Both the position numbers and the translations under genes were made by a program. A stretch of DNA of 29,557 nucleotides from a virus: IMG/VR virus record IMGVR_UViG_3300017765_000027, positions 1 to 29,557 of that record, one strand, 5' to 3'. Of the stretch, positions 23,991 through 29,557 are shown one piece after another. Under the pieces are notes generated by a model. The model did no database searches and was not told the DNA's origin. It saw only the letters and a program-made list of their open reading frames with translations. Position 1 is the first letter of the stretch. Each line of letters starts with the position of its first letter.

Positions 23991-24297
23991 ACTTGTCAAA
24001 GAAGGCACTAAGTTTGTTGGTAAAGCAACAGATACAGTCTTTTATTGGCTAGGTCGTGGTTTGGAGTCAAGCAATCAACTACTTGATAAGGCTAAAGAGT
24101 CCACACGCCATGGCATTGCTTCAAAAAGGCAAGACTCTGTAGCAGTTGAAGAAACTTTTGACCCTAAGTCAGAGTTTTTAGACTCTCTCAAGTCTTGGGT
24201 AGAGAAACCCGAAAATCAAGGCAAAGATATCCTTGATTATCAAACTGAAGACCCTGACGGGCTCTTCGCTAAACTAAAAGGAGAGTCTCATGACTGA
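23974..24297 (+). CDS. Small acidic/helical hypothetical protein
   Basis: A 107-residue protein from the ATG at 23974 (MGNKIKLVKEGTKFVGKATD), which has a GGAG eight bases upstream. The N-terminal half has a helix with FYWLGRGLESSNQLLDKAKE near 23-42. The C-terminal half is acidic and polar (EETFDPKSEFLDSL, then DILDYQTEDPDGLFAKL). It overlaps the genes on both sides (ATGA-type on the right), forming a three-gene unit ending with a tiny membrane protein. No family recognised. Confidence 0.6.
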   Translation: MGNKIKLVKEGTKFVGKATDTVFYWLGRGLESSNQLLDKAKESTRHGIASKRQDSVAVEETFDPKSEFLDSLKSWVEKPENQGKDILDYQTEDPDGLFAKLKGESHD

Positions 24298-24424
24298 GTT
24301 ATTCTATACTCTTGGTTGTATGTTCTTTATTACAACCATCTCAGCCCAGTGTATGCTCATATATACTTGGTTGAGAATGCATTATGACTTTGAGTCGTGG
24401 TTAAACGACGACGAAGAGAAGTAA
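24290..24424 (+). CDS. Tiny membrane protein (44 residues)
   Basis: The protein begins MTELFYTLGCMFFITTISAQ; one membrane helix spans about residues 4-27 and an acidic tail ends NDDEEK. The N-terminus is likely outside or in the membrane and the acidic tail in the cytoplasm, though that is only a charge-based guess. An AAAAGGAG ribosome binding site lies six bases before the ATG. It overlaps the preceding gene by eight bases and closes the three-gene unit. Confidence 0.55.
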   Translation: MTELFYTLGCMFFITTISAQCMLIYTWLRMHYDFESWLNDDEEK

Positions 24425-24431
24425 TTCTCCC

Positions 24432-24464
24432 CTAGGGCAGAGCTACATAGGTAGTTCTGTCCTT
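24432..24464 (+). terminator. Terminator-like hairpin after the three-gene unit
   Basis: AGGGCAGA at 24432-24439 pairs with TCTGTCCT with one G-U pair, beginning about eight bases after the stop codon. The flanks carry short T/C runs (TTCCTTTTC). Termination is plausible but not certain. Confidence 0.45.
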
Positions 24465-24516
24465 CCTTTTCGTTATCCGCCCTGCGCTTCGCTAGCCCGG
24501 AACCCCAGCCGACAAA

Positions 24517-24653
24517 GGTCACGACGCTGTCGTGGCCTATCTTTGGCCAAAGCAGAGCTTTGGCAGGTGGTCTCGGTGTGCCAACTACTATCATCGCACC
24601 ATAAGACTACTATCATCACGTAGTGATGTGGACTTCACGAGTAGTGGACCACT
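24517..24653. other. Dense cluster of palindromes
   Basis: GGTCACGAC-gct-GTCGTGGCC at 24517-24537, CTTTGGCCAAAG at 24541-24552, GCCAAAG-cagag-CTTTGGC at 24546-24564, CATCAC-gta-GTGATG at 24614-24628 and AGTGG-a-CCACT at 24643-24653 follow one another. Two CTACTATCA words lie among them at 24585-24593 and 24607-24615. No gene is visible. Replication or regulatory role is possible. Confidence 0.5.
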
Positions 24654-24681
24654 GTCTACGAGTCTTTGACGAGTGTCCGGG

Positions 24682-25005
24682 GTGTACCGGGTGTACCACC
24701 TTTGTACCAGCTGTAAAACAGCGTACCGGTACACCTACACCCCTTGTTTTTGCTGTGCTTTTTTCAAAAAAGCGCTAAGTGTACCGAGTGTACCACAGGA
24801 TTTGCGTTAGCTTTAGTAATCGACCGTGGACCGTGGTTATAGAATCTTAGTTTAAACTAACAATTAACCGGTACAAATGGTACACCTTCCACGAAACCCT
24901 GCTAACGCGGGGCTTACAGGTGTACCACCTGCTTTTTCTTCGTGGTACACCCAAACGTAGATCTGTAAACAAATCAATAACTTAGGGTGTACCACGGTGT
25001 ACCAC
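24682..25005. repeat. Iteron-like array of GTGTACC
   Basis: GTGTACC starts at 24682, 24691, 24779, 24788, 24920, 24987 and 24997; its reverse complement GGTACAC starts at 24728, 24879 and 24944. Most copies extend to GTGTACCAC or GTGTACCGG. Three pairs lie nine or ten bases apart, about one helical turn. A 14-base perfect palindrome sits in the middle (24847-24860). This is typical of protein-binding repeat arrays such as origins, partition sites or multi-copy operators. Which one is not shown. Confidence 0.65.
24847..24860. promoter_or_regulatory. Perfect palindrome containing the promoter-like word
   Basis: TTAGTTTAAACTAA is fully self-complementary and contains AGTTTAA of the shared promoter-like element; preceded by TC it reads TCTTAGTTTAA. 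It may be an operator bound by a dimeric regulator or two head-to-head promoter elements. Confidence 0.4.
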
Positions 25006-25035
25006 AAACGCGTCTTACCAGCCGCGTTTTATCAA

Positions 25036-25045
25036 TCTAGTTCAA
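25036..25045 (+). promoter_or_regulatory. Repeated promoter-like element, copy 4 (one change)
   Basis: TCTAGTTCAA differs from the main form by one base. It lies 26 bases before the ATG at 25072, the same distance as copy 2. Confidence 0.45.
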
Positions 25046-25071
25046 TTAAGTGTAATTAATGGAGAAATATT

Positions 25072-25203
25072 ATGAATGAATTAATGAAACATTTGGATGA
25101 AATGAAGACTATAAGTAAATTTACAGAGTCTGATTTGGAAATCCAATGCAAAATTAATGAAGAGTTAGCTCGTATGAAAGCTAGCTCAAATACAAATAGG
25201 TAG
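25072..25203 (+). CDS. Very small helical protein (43 residues)
   Basis: The peptide begins MNELMKHLDEMKTISKF and ends ASSNTNR. It is charged and amphipathic helical, rich in Met, Glu and Lys, and could form a short coiled coil. GGAG lies eight bases before the ATG, and copy 4 of the promoter-like element lies upstream, which makes expression likely despite the length. No family recognised. Confidence 0.5.
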   Translation: MNELMKHLDEMKTISKFTESDLEIQCKINEELARMKASSNTNR

Positions 25204-25229
25204 TCAATTACGGTATCTATTTACAGGTT

Positions 25230-25254
25230 GCATTTATGAAGGTAAATGCGTTTT
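25230..25254 (+). terminator. Terminator-like hairpin
   Basis: GCATTTA-tgaagg-TAAATGC is a perfect seven-pair stem followed by GTTTT, between the 43-residue gene and the 248-residue gene. Confidence 0.45.
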
Positions 25255-25285
25255 ATAAATCACTTTACTATATATAGGAGTTATT

Positions 25286-26032
25286 ATGAGTGAATATTTT
25301 GACCCAAGCGAACAAGAATCGAAAGAACTTGTTCCTGAAGTTAAATCTAAAATGAGTGACTACACAGAAGACACCATTGCAGATTCTGAAGGTGCAGAAC
25401 AACGTTCTGTGAAAGCATCAATCAGTCTACCTGATTTTTTCCATGTCAACTACAGGCTAGATGACACTGGTAACCCAACATTCAAAGATGATGTGGTTGC
25501 TAAAATCATGGCTATTTTTGACCAAAAGGTTGGTACTCAACCAACTTTTGAAGAAAAAGAAGGTCATGCACCAGTAGATGAGCAGATAGTCAAGTTTGAA
25601 GAATCAGTTAACAACATTGTTGTTGGCTTTCAAGAACTGACTATTGTTGACCCACAGTCAACTGGCTTGTCTTTCTTGCAACTATGCACCAGAACATGGG
25701 CAGAATTTGCAAGCATCTCTTACGATTATCAAACAGCTATGGCTAAAGCAGGCGATGAAATCCCTGACTGGTTGCTCGAGCGTGAACAAAAGATGTTTGA
25801 CCTTGGTCGTAAGGCAAGAATGATGTCTATGGCTCTTTCAGACCTTGACCATTCCTTTGGCTTGAAAGAAGTTTCAATTCAAAGAAACAGAGTTCAATCA
25901 GCAGTTGAGCAAAGATTGCAAAGACTTGCTGAATGGAACTTCAAACAGTATGCAGATACTTCTGGTAAAACAGCACTAAAACTTAATGGTGCAACCAAAG
26001 AGCATATGCAAACTATGTTTGATAACGCGTAA
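25286..26032 (+). CDS. Hypothetical acidic protein (248 residues)
   Basis: The protein begins MSEYFDPSEQESKELVPEV; the first 50 residues are acidic and probably disordered. The remainder is helical, with EESVNNIVVGFQELTIVD near 104-121, EFASISYDYQTAMAKAGDEI near 138-157, and a long basic/helical stretch RNRVQSAVEQRLQRLAEWNF near 204-223. GGAG lies six bases before the ATG. Codon use is less T-rich than the minus-strand genes, with frequent GGT/GCA/AAA. No family recognised. Its size and lone position with its own terminator upstream suggest a well-expressed early protein, but the role is unknown. Confidence 0.65.
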   Translation: MSEYFDPSEQESKELVPEVKSKMSDYTEDTIADSEGAEQRSVKASISLPDFFHVNYRLDDTGNPTFKDDVVAKIMAIFDQKVGTQPTFEEKEGHAPVDEQIVKFEESVNNIVVGFQELTIVDPQSTGLSFLQLCTRTWAEFASISYDYQTAMAKAGDEIPDWLLEREQKMFDLGRKARMMSMALSDLDHSFGLKEVSIQRNRVQSAVEQRLQRLAEWNFKQYADTSGKTALKLNGATKEHMQTMFDNA

Positions 26033-26043
26033 GCGTACAAAGT

Positions 26044-26171
26044 CCTACCGAGTTAATGTTTCGATTACTTGGTAGGCACAGAATTCGGCCCAATTTTCCC
26101 AATCAAGTCGAAGTTTAAGTAGCGGGCCGAGTAGGTTCAAAATAAACCTTTTCATAACTACTTAGACTTCG
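26044..26171 (+). other. Candidate structured RNA leader with interlocking stems
   Basis: Three inverted repeats occur in the gap before the 51-residue gene: CCTACC (26044-26049) with GGTAGG (26071-26076); TCGGCCC (26085-26091) with GGGCCGA (26124-26130); and CGAAGTTTAAGTAG (26109-26122) with CTACTTAGACTTCG (26158-26171), 13 of 14 paired as standard pairs. The third stem begins inside the loop of the second and ends outside it, so the two form a pseudoknot or compete. A smaller AGGTT/AACCT hairpin (26133-26149) with short T-run lies inside. It could be a cis-regulatory leader or a small RNA. Confidence 0.45.
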
Positions 26172-26190
26172 CATTAATACAGGAGAAGAT

Positions 26191-26346
26191 ATGCATCGTA
26201 GTAATCTACCAAGACCTTTTTCTAAAGGCGCAAGAACTGGCGACCGCAAGGTTATTTCATCAACTATAGTCAATGGTAAGACTGTGCAACAACAAGTTGT
26301 TTACTGTGCTAACGGCCAGTCAATTACCCGACACGAAAAGAAATAG
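26191..26346 (+). CDS. Small basic protein (51 residues)
   Basis: The peptide begins MHRSNLPRPFSKGARTGDRK and ends SITRHEKK. It is basic and beta-prone in the middle (VISSTIVNGKTVQQQVVY at about 21-38), which could be a small nucleic-acid-binding protein. AGGAGA lies six to seven bases before the ATG. It directly follows the structured leader, so it may be the controlled gene. No family recognised. Confidence 0.5.
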   Translation: MHRSNLPRPFSKGARTGDRKVISSTIVNGKTVQQQVVYCANGQSITRHEKK

Positions 26347-26367
26347 TTTTTTTGTGTGTGCGTGCTC

Positions 26368-26442
26368 GTACAAACACGCCTCCGGCCGCCTTTAGGCACC
26401 GCACTTCGTGCGTGCCGTCGGCCCGCCTACGGCGATTTGTAC
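26368..26442. other. GC-rich multibranch hairpin region
   Basis: GTACAAA (26368-26374) with TTTGTAC (26436-26442) and CGCC (26377-26380) with GGCG (26431-26434) close a stem around smaller hairpins, including CGCAC-ttc-GTGCG at 26400-26412. The stretch from 26347 to 26615 contains no convincing gene. Confidence 0.4.
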
Positions 26443-26477
26443 CTTCGCTCGCTCGTGGACCGTGGGCCCTGCAAAAA

Positions 26478-26506
26478 ATACGCCGAAGCAACCGGCGTAT
26501 CTTTTT
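26478..26506 (+). terminator. Strong intrinsic terminator
   Basis: ATACGCCG-aagcaac-CGGCGTAT is a perfect eight-pair stem followed by CTTTTT. On its left side is a run of six A, so it could also act on the minus strand. Confidence 0.75.
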
Positions 26507-26555
26507 GCTGGACTTGTACGACAAGTTAGTAAATCAAATTAAATAAAATCTATTC

Positions 26556-26571
26556 GCTCGTGCGAGCTTTT
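26556..26571 (+). terminator. Short hairpin with T-run
   Basis: GCTC-gtgc-GAGC followed by TTTT lies 45 bases before the ATG at 26616. It may be a weak terminator or a leader element; a related CTCGCACGTTCGCG follows. Confidence 0.3.
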
Positions 26572-26615
26572 ACCTCGCACGTTCGCGGAGAGTATGTATA
26601 TGTAGGAGTAAAATC

Positions 26616-26867
26616 ATGTCATTTTTACAAAAATTATTACCTAGTAAGTTGGGTATATTTAATAAATTAGGAGCTATTATGGCTACAAGAATGTTTAGAG
26701 CTACTTTTGTAGATTCTTTTTCACATAATACTATTGTGGTGGAGTTTGAAGCTCCATTTCCAGTAGATGAGCAAGTTGATTATAAGAAACTTGCGACCCA
26801 AAGGTTGGGCGAAATGATACGAAAAGACTTAGTCAAGATTCGTGATATTGAGCCCATTGAAATATAA
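26616..26867 (+). CDS. Small hypothetical protein with two possible starts
   Basis: 83 residues from the ATG at 26616, which has GGAG eight bases upstream. A second in-frame ATG at 26679 also has its own GGAG with ideal spacing, giving a 62-residue form beginning MATRMFRATFVDSF. The extra 21 residues are an amphipathic helix (SFLQKLLPSKLGIFNKLG). The core is beta-rich (TIVVEFEAPFPVDEQ) with a helix near LATQRLGEMIRKDL. It ends 21 bases before the MoxR-type ATPase gene, so may belong to that operon. Not recognised. Confidence 0.6.
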   Translation: MSFLQKLLPSKLGIFNKLGAIMATRMFRATFVDSFSHNTIVVEFEAPFPVDEQVDYKKLATQRLGEMIRKDLVKIRDIEPIEI

Positions 26868-26888
26868 CTATTTGATAAGAGGAGTACT

Positions 26889-27923
26889 ATGTCAGATACA
26901 ACAACTATGCAGACTGTTACAGCAACAGATCTCAAACAGGAGATACGCGATAACATGCGTATCGGACTTAACACTATGATCTGGGGCGGACCTGGTATTG
27001 GTAAATCCGAGATACCACAGCAAGTGGCTAATGAACTCGAGATACCATTACTAGATTTTCGTGCCAATCTATTCGACCCTGTCGATGTTCGTGGTATACC
27101 ACGAGTGGTTGATAATGAAACCTATGGTGCAATGACATCATGGGCTCCACCAGATATCTTTCCTACCGAAGAAACGCACGGCCCCCGTGGTTTGTTTATG
27201 ATTGACGAACTACCAACAGCACCACCTGCTACACAGAATGCGTTTCTACAACTTCTACTAACTCGTCAGGTTGGTAACTACAAAATGCCTGACGGTTGGT
27301 CATGTCTTGCCGCTGGTAATCGTCTAACTGACGGTGCCTCGGTTTACCAAATGCCCTCACCTGTAAGAAACAGACTGATGCATTACGAACTCGAACCTAG
27401 CTTGGATGCTTGGTGCGAGTGGGCGATAAAGAATGAAGTAAATACTACTTTAGTTTCTTTTATGCGTTATCGTCCTAACCTTTTGTACAGTTTCAAAGCT
27501 GATGAGTATGCTTTCCCTACTCCTCGAAGCTGGTCATTCGTCGACAAGCGTTTGCGACTAACAAAAAACATGGATGATTCAAGATTATTCTTTGGTATTG
27601 CTGGTGCTGTAGGCACTGGTCCTGCTGGAGAGTTTCTTGCGTTTGCAAAAATTGCAGACAAGTTACCAGATATTGATAACTTGATTGCTAATCCTAGTTC
27701 ATACATGCCATCGGAGGATCCGGCAGTATTGTATGCACTTACAGGTGCAGTGGCTTCTAGAGCGGAACAATCCAAACTAGAAAACATTATGAAACTTGGT
27801 AAGAAGATACCTACTGAGTTTCAGGTTGTTTTGGTCAAAAGCATTCTTGCAATTGACAAAGCATTATTTAATCAACCTACAATACAAAGCTGGATTTCAG
27901 ATAATTCAGATGTTGTACTGTAA
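26889..27923 (+). CDS. MoxR-type AAA+ ATPase
   Basis: A 344-residue ATPase. The Walker A motif GPGIGKS lies at residues 34-40, the Walker B FMIDE at about 103-107, and the sensor-1 Asn in AAGNRLTD at about 144. The LFDPVDVRGIPR segment after the first strand and the PSPVRNRL segment near 155-162, with the arginine finger, match MoxR-type AAA+ proteins. These ATPases work with von Willebrand factor A-domain partners to remodel or assemble target proteins. A partner of this kind is encoded two genes downstream. AGAGGAG precedes the ATG. In phages this pair is uncommon and its target is unknown. Confidence 0.85.
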   Translation: MSDTTTMQTVTATDLKQEIRDNMRIGLNTMIWGGPGIGKSEIPQQVANELEIPLLDFRANLFDPVDVRGIPRVVDNETYGAMTSWAPPDIFPTEETHGPRGLFMIDELPTAPPATQNAFLQLLLTRQVGNYKMPDGWSCLAAGNRLTDGASVYQMPSPVRNRLMHYELEPSLDAWCEWAIKNEVNTTLVSFMRYRPNLLYSFKADEYAFPTPRSWSFVDKRLRLTKNMDDSRLFFGIAGAVGTGPAGEFLAFAKIADKLPDIDNLIANPSSYMPSEDPAVLYALTGAVASRAEQSKLENIMKLGKKIPTEFQVVLVKSILAIDKALFNQPTIQSWISDNSDVVL

Positions 27924-27937
27924 CAACGGAGAAAATT

Positions 27938-28708
27938 ATGGCTACAGTTCGTATGTCAAACAAGCTCACAGTAGATCTCTGCAAAGAGTATGAAAAGAGC
28001 TACCAAAACACTAAACCAAAACCAGAGTACCCTGCGTCTCTAGGCGATGCTATCTATGACACTCATGTCAAACCTATTATTGACAGAATCAAAGAAGCTT
28101 CAAAGCTTGATAATGTAGAGTTCTTTGACCTTAGTCAAAACAGTGACGATTCATTCTTTATTAACGATAATGAATTGACCGTACAGTTTGAAACAAAGTG
28201 CTATGATCAAAGAGAAAGACCATCTGGTTATGAAGATTTGCCTTGGGAATTGCAAAACTTGGTTAAAGAGTATGAGTGTGTAATTGATACACCAGAATTG
28301 CACAATGCAAACATGCCTCTTTCGGTAGAGCAACCATTGATAAAAGGTAGTTCTTATCGAAGTCAATTGGCGTTTAATCTTTACAAAGCACCTCAAGACG
28401 AAACGGTTATTAAAGCTCTTGAAATATCTAAAGAGCGACACATGTACGACATCAACAAATCAAATGAAGTTGCTAAGTTTGCTAAGATGTTGCTTCGTTT
28501 TCAAACGCTTAATCAAGCATTGAAAGCATGGCCTGGCGGTGCTTTGGCAGCCATGGTGCAAAAAGTTGACCCAGATAAAATGGTAACTATTCACAAGAAA
28601 ACAGAGCGTAAAGCAAAAGCACAGCAAGACAAAGGTTTTGTCGAGCAACATGCTGGCGATTTCAACGCTGTGATTCTTGGTTCAACATTACTAGGAGATA
28701 ATGACTAA
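27938..28708 (+). CDS. Hypothetical protein between MoxR and VWA genes
   Basis: 256 residues, beginning MATVRMSNKLTVDLCKEYEK, largely helical. The N-terminal part has a faint likeness to the small Nmad5-type phage family (short helix, then LGDAIYDTHVKPIIDRIKEA near 36-55, a polar middle). Residues 195-235 are a basic helix (WPGGALAAMVQKVDP, then IHKKTERKAKAQQDK). CGGAG lies eight bases before the ATG. The gene starts 14 bases after the MoxR gene and is coupled to the next gene (TAATG), so it is almost certainly part of the same system: an adaptor or substrate is possible. The family link is weak. Confidence 0.65.
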   Translation: MATVRMSNKLTVDLCKEYEKSYQNTKPKPEYPASLGDAIYDTHVKPIIDRIKEASKLDNVEFFDLSQNSDDSFFINDNELTVQFETKCYDQRERPSGYEDLPWELQNLVKEYECVIDTPELHNANMPLSVEQPLIKGSSYRSQLAFNLYKAPQDETVIKALEISKERHMYDINKSNEVAKFAKMLLRFQTLNQALKAWPGGALAAMVQKVDPDKMVTIHKKTERKAKAQQDKGFVEQHAGDFNAVILGSTLLGDND

Positions 28709-29557
28709 TGGAAGATATTAAAACAGCTTTTACTCGAGCTCGTTCTACGTTGTTGATAATGCAACCGTTCTTCGGTACTCTCTGCCTTCGATTGGGGGCA
28801 GAGTTTACCGAAGACATTCCAACAGCGGGAACGAACGGCGAAAAGCTACTAATCAACCCTACATTCTTTCTCAAGTGCACAGCTGAGCAAAGAGTTGGTT
28901 TGCTTGCTCACGAAGTTATGCATTGTGTTTACATGCATGTACTGCGTCTTGGCGAGCGTGACCCGTTTCTTTGGAACGTTGCTGGCGACTATGTAATTAA
29001 TCTAGTCGTCACTGACTCTGGCATGATATTGCCTGAAGGTGGACTACTTGATGAAAAGTATCGTGATATGACTGCTGATGAGATTTACACCACTCTGCAA
29101 CAAAATGGTGGTGCAGAAGCATTGTCTGGTCTGTCTGACTTTGACGGTACTTGTGTACAACCTAACCCATCTTTGACAGACAGCGGTGCACAAAGTAAAC
29201 ACGAAGCAGATATGCGAGTTGCAGTGCAACAAGCCGCTGAGTCTGCTAAAGCACAAGGTAAACTACCCGGTAGTTTGTCTAAGCTTGTTGATGACATTGT
29301 GTCACCGAAAGTCAATTGGAAACAAAAGCTTGCACGATTTTTGAGAAGCAATAACAAGTCAGATTACAGTTGGCAAAAACCTAATCGTAGGTTCGTTGCT
29401 AGTGGTTTGTATCTGCCTAGTTTGTATTCACCATGTATCGAAGAGATTGGTGTCTTCGTTGACACTTCTGGTTCTCGTACTGATGAAGAGCTCAATCAAG
29501 ATCTAGGCGAGATATCTTCTATGTTGGTTGATGCTAATGTAGAAAATATACATTTCA
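28708..29557 (+). CDS. DUF2201-like putative metallopeptidase / VWA-domain protein, partial
   Basis: The first 283 residues are visible. A zincin-type motif HEVMH lies at 68-72, in the context LLAHEVMHCVYMHVLR and followed by WNVAGDYVIN near 89-98, as in the DUF2201 N-terminal putative metallopeptidase. The VWA-like domain begins near residue 247, with FVDTSGS; DTSGS at about 252-256 is the metal-ion-dependent adhesion site. Both halves match bacterial proteins encoded next to MoxR ATPases. The start overlaps the preceding stop (TAATG). The C-terminus lies beyond the window. In such systems the ATPase and VWA protein act together on an unknown target. Confidence 0.85.
   Translation, partial: MEDIKTAFTRARSTLLIMQPFFGTLCLRLGAEFTEDIPTAGTNGEKLLINPTFFLKCTAEQRVGLLAHEVMHCVYMHVLRLGERDPFLWNVAGDYVINLVVTDSGMILPEGGLLDEKYRDMTADEIYTTLQQNGGAEALSGLSDFDGTCVQPNPSLTDSGAQSKHEADMRVAVQQAAESAKAQGKLPGSLSKLVDDIVSPKVNWKQKLARFLRSNNKSDYSWQKPNRRFVASGLYLPSLYSPCIEEIGVFVDTSGSRTDEELNQDLGEISSMLVDANVENIHF

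Noticed and set aside
24382-24594. Antisense reading frame of about 70 residues
   Set aside because: It crosses the end of a coupled small gene and a palindrome cluster and has no ribosome binding site or recognisable content.
24682-25005. CRISPR array
   Set aside because: Repeats are only 7-11 bases, occur in both orientations and have irregular spacing; no cas genes are present.
26324-26546. Two overlapping antisense reading frames rich in Arg and Pro
   Set aside because: They fall in a GC-rich hairpin region and a terminator, have no ribosome binding site, and look like composition artefacts.

Overview
The window looks like about 29.6 kb of the genome of a lytic, probably short-tailed (podovirus-like), double-stranded DNA phage, most likely from a marine or other aquatic bacterium. 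This rests on a complete packaging and head module, short connector and adaptor genes followed directly by internal/ejection proteins, and no tail tube, sheath or tape-measure gene in view. Genes are AT-rich and tightly packed, with many TAATG or ATGA junctions. No integrase, rRNA, tRNA, insertion sequence or CRISPR array was seen. The lifestyle and host assignments are inferences.

Minus strand, read from about 22.2 kb down to 1: HNH endonuclease, small terminase, an 83-residue unknown, large terminase, P22-type portal, acidic scaffold, N4-gp56-type major capsid protein followed by a UUCG-loop terminator, a small Lys/Glu-tailed protein, two connector/adaptor proteins, a GNAT-like protein, two or three internal virion proteins (one with an S74-type C-terminus), a 2749-residue giant protein, and two short tail-fibre or baseplate-like proteins, the last cut by the window edge. 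The giant protein has the layout of a phage polyvalent protein. It has hydrophobic Gly/Ala-rich segments at the N-terminus, then a YpsA/molybdenum-carrier-like SLOG domain, a zincin-like HELGH domain, a NADAR domain, and a membrane-prone C-terminus with a PLxRFG-like end. It is probably carried in the virion and ejected with the DNA. The SLOG plus NADAR pair suggests protection against NAD/ADP-ribose-based host defences (inference).

Plus strand, 22.7 kb to the right edge: early or accessory genes, mostly small and unrecognised (a DUF4313-like protein, a four-cysteine miniprotein, two tiny membrane proteins, several hypotheticals). They end in a three-gene block: a MoxR-type AAA+ ATPase, an unknown protein, and a DUF2201-like metallopeptidase/VWA protein cut by the right edge. 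MoxR and VWA proteins normally act as a pair, so this block may be one phage-encoded remodelling machine.

The most unusual part is the non-coding DNA between the plus-strand genes. The gaps are GC-richer than the genes and packed with hairpins. Many end in a shared promoter-like element, TCTAGTTTAA, just before the ribosome binding site. The strongest structures are a cloverleaf-like fold at 22455-22561, a pseudoknot-like set of inverted repeats at 26044-26171, and ten copies of GTGTACC in both orientations at 24682-25003 (an iteron-like array, possibly a replication origin or operator cluster). A nine-base word, CTACTATCA, recurs five times, only in these gaps as far as I could see. Together they suggest a repeated regulatory cassette: hairpin block, promoter element, Shine-Dalgarno, short gene(s).
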